From contig DAOUSQ010000044.1 in assembly GCA_030627145.1 (NCBI GenBank), positions 1 through 7,569 on the forward strand: a DNA stretch of 7,569 nucleotides, in the 5' to 3' direction. The position numbers and the translations under genes were made by a program. Origin of the DNA: Syntrophomonadaceae bacterium. GTDB taxonomy: Bacteria; Bacillota_B; Syntrophomonadia; Syntrophomonadales; Syntrophomonadaceae. This document shows, piece after piece, positions 6,748 through 7,569 of this stretch; the stretch's first letter is position 1, and the number at the start of each line of letters is the position of its first letter. The notes below the pieces were generated by a model, which was given only the letters and a program-made list of their open reading frames with translations, was not told the origin of the DNA and did no database searches.

Positions 6748-7239
6748 TACAATATAGGACTTGCTATAGTTTGTTATTTACTTTCGGGAGGTTATACAGG
6801 ACTCTTTTTTTCTTTGAAAGGTTTTATAATAGGTATTAATAGGTATTTTCTCTTAGTAATACCTTTTGTTATGGGGGGGATGGGTGCTGGTGACGTAAAA
6901 CTGCTGGGAGTTATCGGCGTTTTAAAAGGAAGTATTTTTGTATTTGATACTTTTTTGTGGATGGCTATATGGGGTGGAGTAATAGCAGTAATACTTTTAA
7001 TTAGCAAAAGACAATTCAAAGATACCATATTAAGGATGGGACGCGGGGTATTTTTAGCTCGGCTGGGTATTGTTAAATTATCTGATTCGCTGAGTGAGTA
7101 CGAACTGAGCAATTATTTTCCCTATGTGCTGGCAATTGGCCTGGGGGGTATTAACCTGTTATTTCCAGAACTGGTGGTGGCGATAATGAGATACTTTGTA
7201 AATCTCGTAAGAAAGAAGCCCAGGCTATGGTGGAATTAG
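6748..7239 (+). pseudogene. N-terminally truncated prepilin peptidase (CpaA/TadV, peptidase A24)
   Basis: The frame is open from 6748 and its translation reads as the inner part of a CpaA/TadV peptidase: a glycine-turn hairpin (LSGGYTGLFFSLKG), a membrane helix, and MGGMGAGDVKLLGVIG with the second catalytic Asp of the GxGD motif at about 6892-6894. More hydrophobic helices follow, including FPYVLAIGLGGINLLFP near the end. In the family this enzyme trims prepilins of the Flp/Tad pilus at the membrane. Missing are the first membrane helix and the first catalytic Asp in the D-(I/L)-(K/R)-x-R-K-I-P-N region. There is no ATG near the 5' end; the TTG at 6814 lacks a fitting ribosome site, and GGGAGG at 6786 codes for the hairpin. 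A different frame just upstream gives FYDKKALKNNTI (6719-6754), possibly a frameshifted remnant of the missing Asp region. The 3' end runs in frame across the probable tadE start. I judge the gene broken and catalytically dead. Confidence 0.75.
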
Positions 7240-7484
7240 CCCTGGTACTGCCTATTCTATTAGTTTTGGTTCTTGGGATTTTTGAATTTGGGCGTATACT
7301 CGGATCTTATATGTTGATAAATGATCTGGCCAGAGGTGGTGTTCGATATGGAGTGGTAGGACATAATGACAGTGAAATCCAGAGCCTTATTTTAACCAGG
7401 CATGCCTGGTTAAATGACGAAGATATTTTTGTGACTATCGTACCGTCTTTTGAAAACAGGCAAAAGGGTAATTCTCTAGCGTGA
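7186..7484 (+). pseudogene. TadE-like pseudopilin, frameshifted and C-terminally truncated
   Basis: The body (from 7212) reads KKEAQAMVELALVLPILLVL and then VLGIFEFGRILGSYMLI, the classic TadE N-terminus: a short basic leader, the prepilin-type processing motif around QAMVE, and one membrane helix. After it come ARGGVRYGVVGHNDSEI and a short extracellular part, ending at a TGA after 85 residues counted from the Met at 7227. TadE proteins are usually about 120-150 residues. A natural start, ATG 7186 with MRYFVN, lies in another frame; losing one base near 7204-7209 would explain this. Starting at Met 7227 instead would remove the processing site, so that product could not be matured normally. 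Tad pseudopilins are processed by TadV, the gene just upstream, which fits the order cpaA-tadE of tad loci. The C-terminal cut may come from an insertion at about 7467. I call it a decayed gene; a sequencing error is the main alternative. Confidence 0.7.
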
Positions 7485-7569
7485 GTTTACTACACCTTTA
7501 GAGAAAAACACCTTTCAGCCCTTTAATATCAAGGGTTTGCGAGATGAATGCGTGTATATACTAAAAGTC
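7467..7569 (+). mobile_element. Possible left end of an insertion sequence (cut by window edge)
   Basis: TadE-like coding fades at about GGGTAATTCTC, and the rest of the window holds dense short repeats and no tad-like protein. An ATG at 7548 opens a frame (MRVYTKS) running off the window, which could be the start of a transposase or any other gene; its ribosome site is weak. The pattern of terminal repeat, repeat-rich leader and inward-reading ORF fits an IS end, but the right end, target duplication and transposase are out of view. A decayed, frameshifted tadE tail is the alternative. Confidence 0.25.
7472..7505. repeat. Short inverted repeat TTCTCTA / TAGAGAA
   Basis: TTCTCTA (7472-7478) and TAGAGAA (7499-7505) are perfect 7-base inverted copies with a 20-base loop. 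ACACCTTT also occurs twice as a direct repeat (7492-7499 and 7508-7515), and CCCTT (7519-7523) mirrors AAGGG (7531-7535). The density of repeats begins just where TadE homology fades. Confidence 0.5.

Noticed and set aside
6786..6791. GGGAGG as a ribosome site for the cpaA remnant
   Set aside because: It is 22 bases from the TTG at 6814 and no start codon lies at a suitable distance; the bases encode the conserved SGG turn of the peptidase.
6792..7112. Minus-strand 106-residue ORF opposite the cpaA remnant
   Set aside because: It is antisense to clear CpaA/TadV coding with the GxGD motif, and its Pro/Ser/Thr/Ile-rich product resembles no family.
7200..7230. Programmed frameshift in tadE
   Set aside because: There is no clear slippery heptamer with a following stem-loop, tadE families are not known for recoding, and neighbouring genes are also damaged, so decay is simpler.

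Overview
The DNA is visibly A/T-rich and every protein-coding gene here uses strong purine-rich Shine-Dalgarno sites of the AGGAGG type. Together with the protein flavour (a short one-domain ManC, a Gram-positive-style tad locus, a GH130 protein resembling those of Thermoanaerobacter) this suggests a low-GC Firmicute-type anaerobe, perhaps of the Halanaerobiales or Thermoanaerobacterales. This placement is inferred from impression and not from a database search.

Region 1-6131 is a mannose-polymer cluster. A GH130 phosphorylase/hydrolase gene enters from the left edge on the + strand and ends at 1329. Facing it is a four-gene operon on the - strand, read from right to left: manC (GDP-mannose synthesis, 6054-5008), manB (phosphomannomutase, 4969-3605), a GT4 glycosyltransferase (3569-2394) and a six-hairpin (alpha/alpha)6-barrel protein (2407-1385) whose start overlaps the end of the GT4 gene by 14 bases. 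A TTGACA box at 6131-6126 is the likely operon promoter. Man-6-P would become Man-1-P (ManB), then GDP-mannose (ManC). A glycosyltransferase would build a mannoside or mannan, and the GH130 enzyme could return Man-1-P by phosphorolysis, closing a loop. This matches the logic of a mannogen-like intracellular beta-mannan reserve or of a cell-surface mannan. It is the most interesting hypothesis in the window.

Region 6132-6722 holds a divergent intergenic space, a small stand-alone gene for a 77-residue, probably coiled-coil protein of unknown function (6373-6606), and a clear rho-independent terminator (6690-6722).

Region 6748-7569 is a decayed piece of a tad/Flp pilus locus. It contains a CpaA/TadV prepilin peptidase without its N-terminus and first catalytic aspartate, then a TadE-like pseudopilin whose N-terminal codons and body lie in different frames and which stops early. 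The last hundred bases carry short inverted and direct repeats and no recognisable tad coding; they may be the end of an insertion sequence. Two starts usually called too far upstream are corrected here: manC begins at 6054 and manB at 4969.
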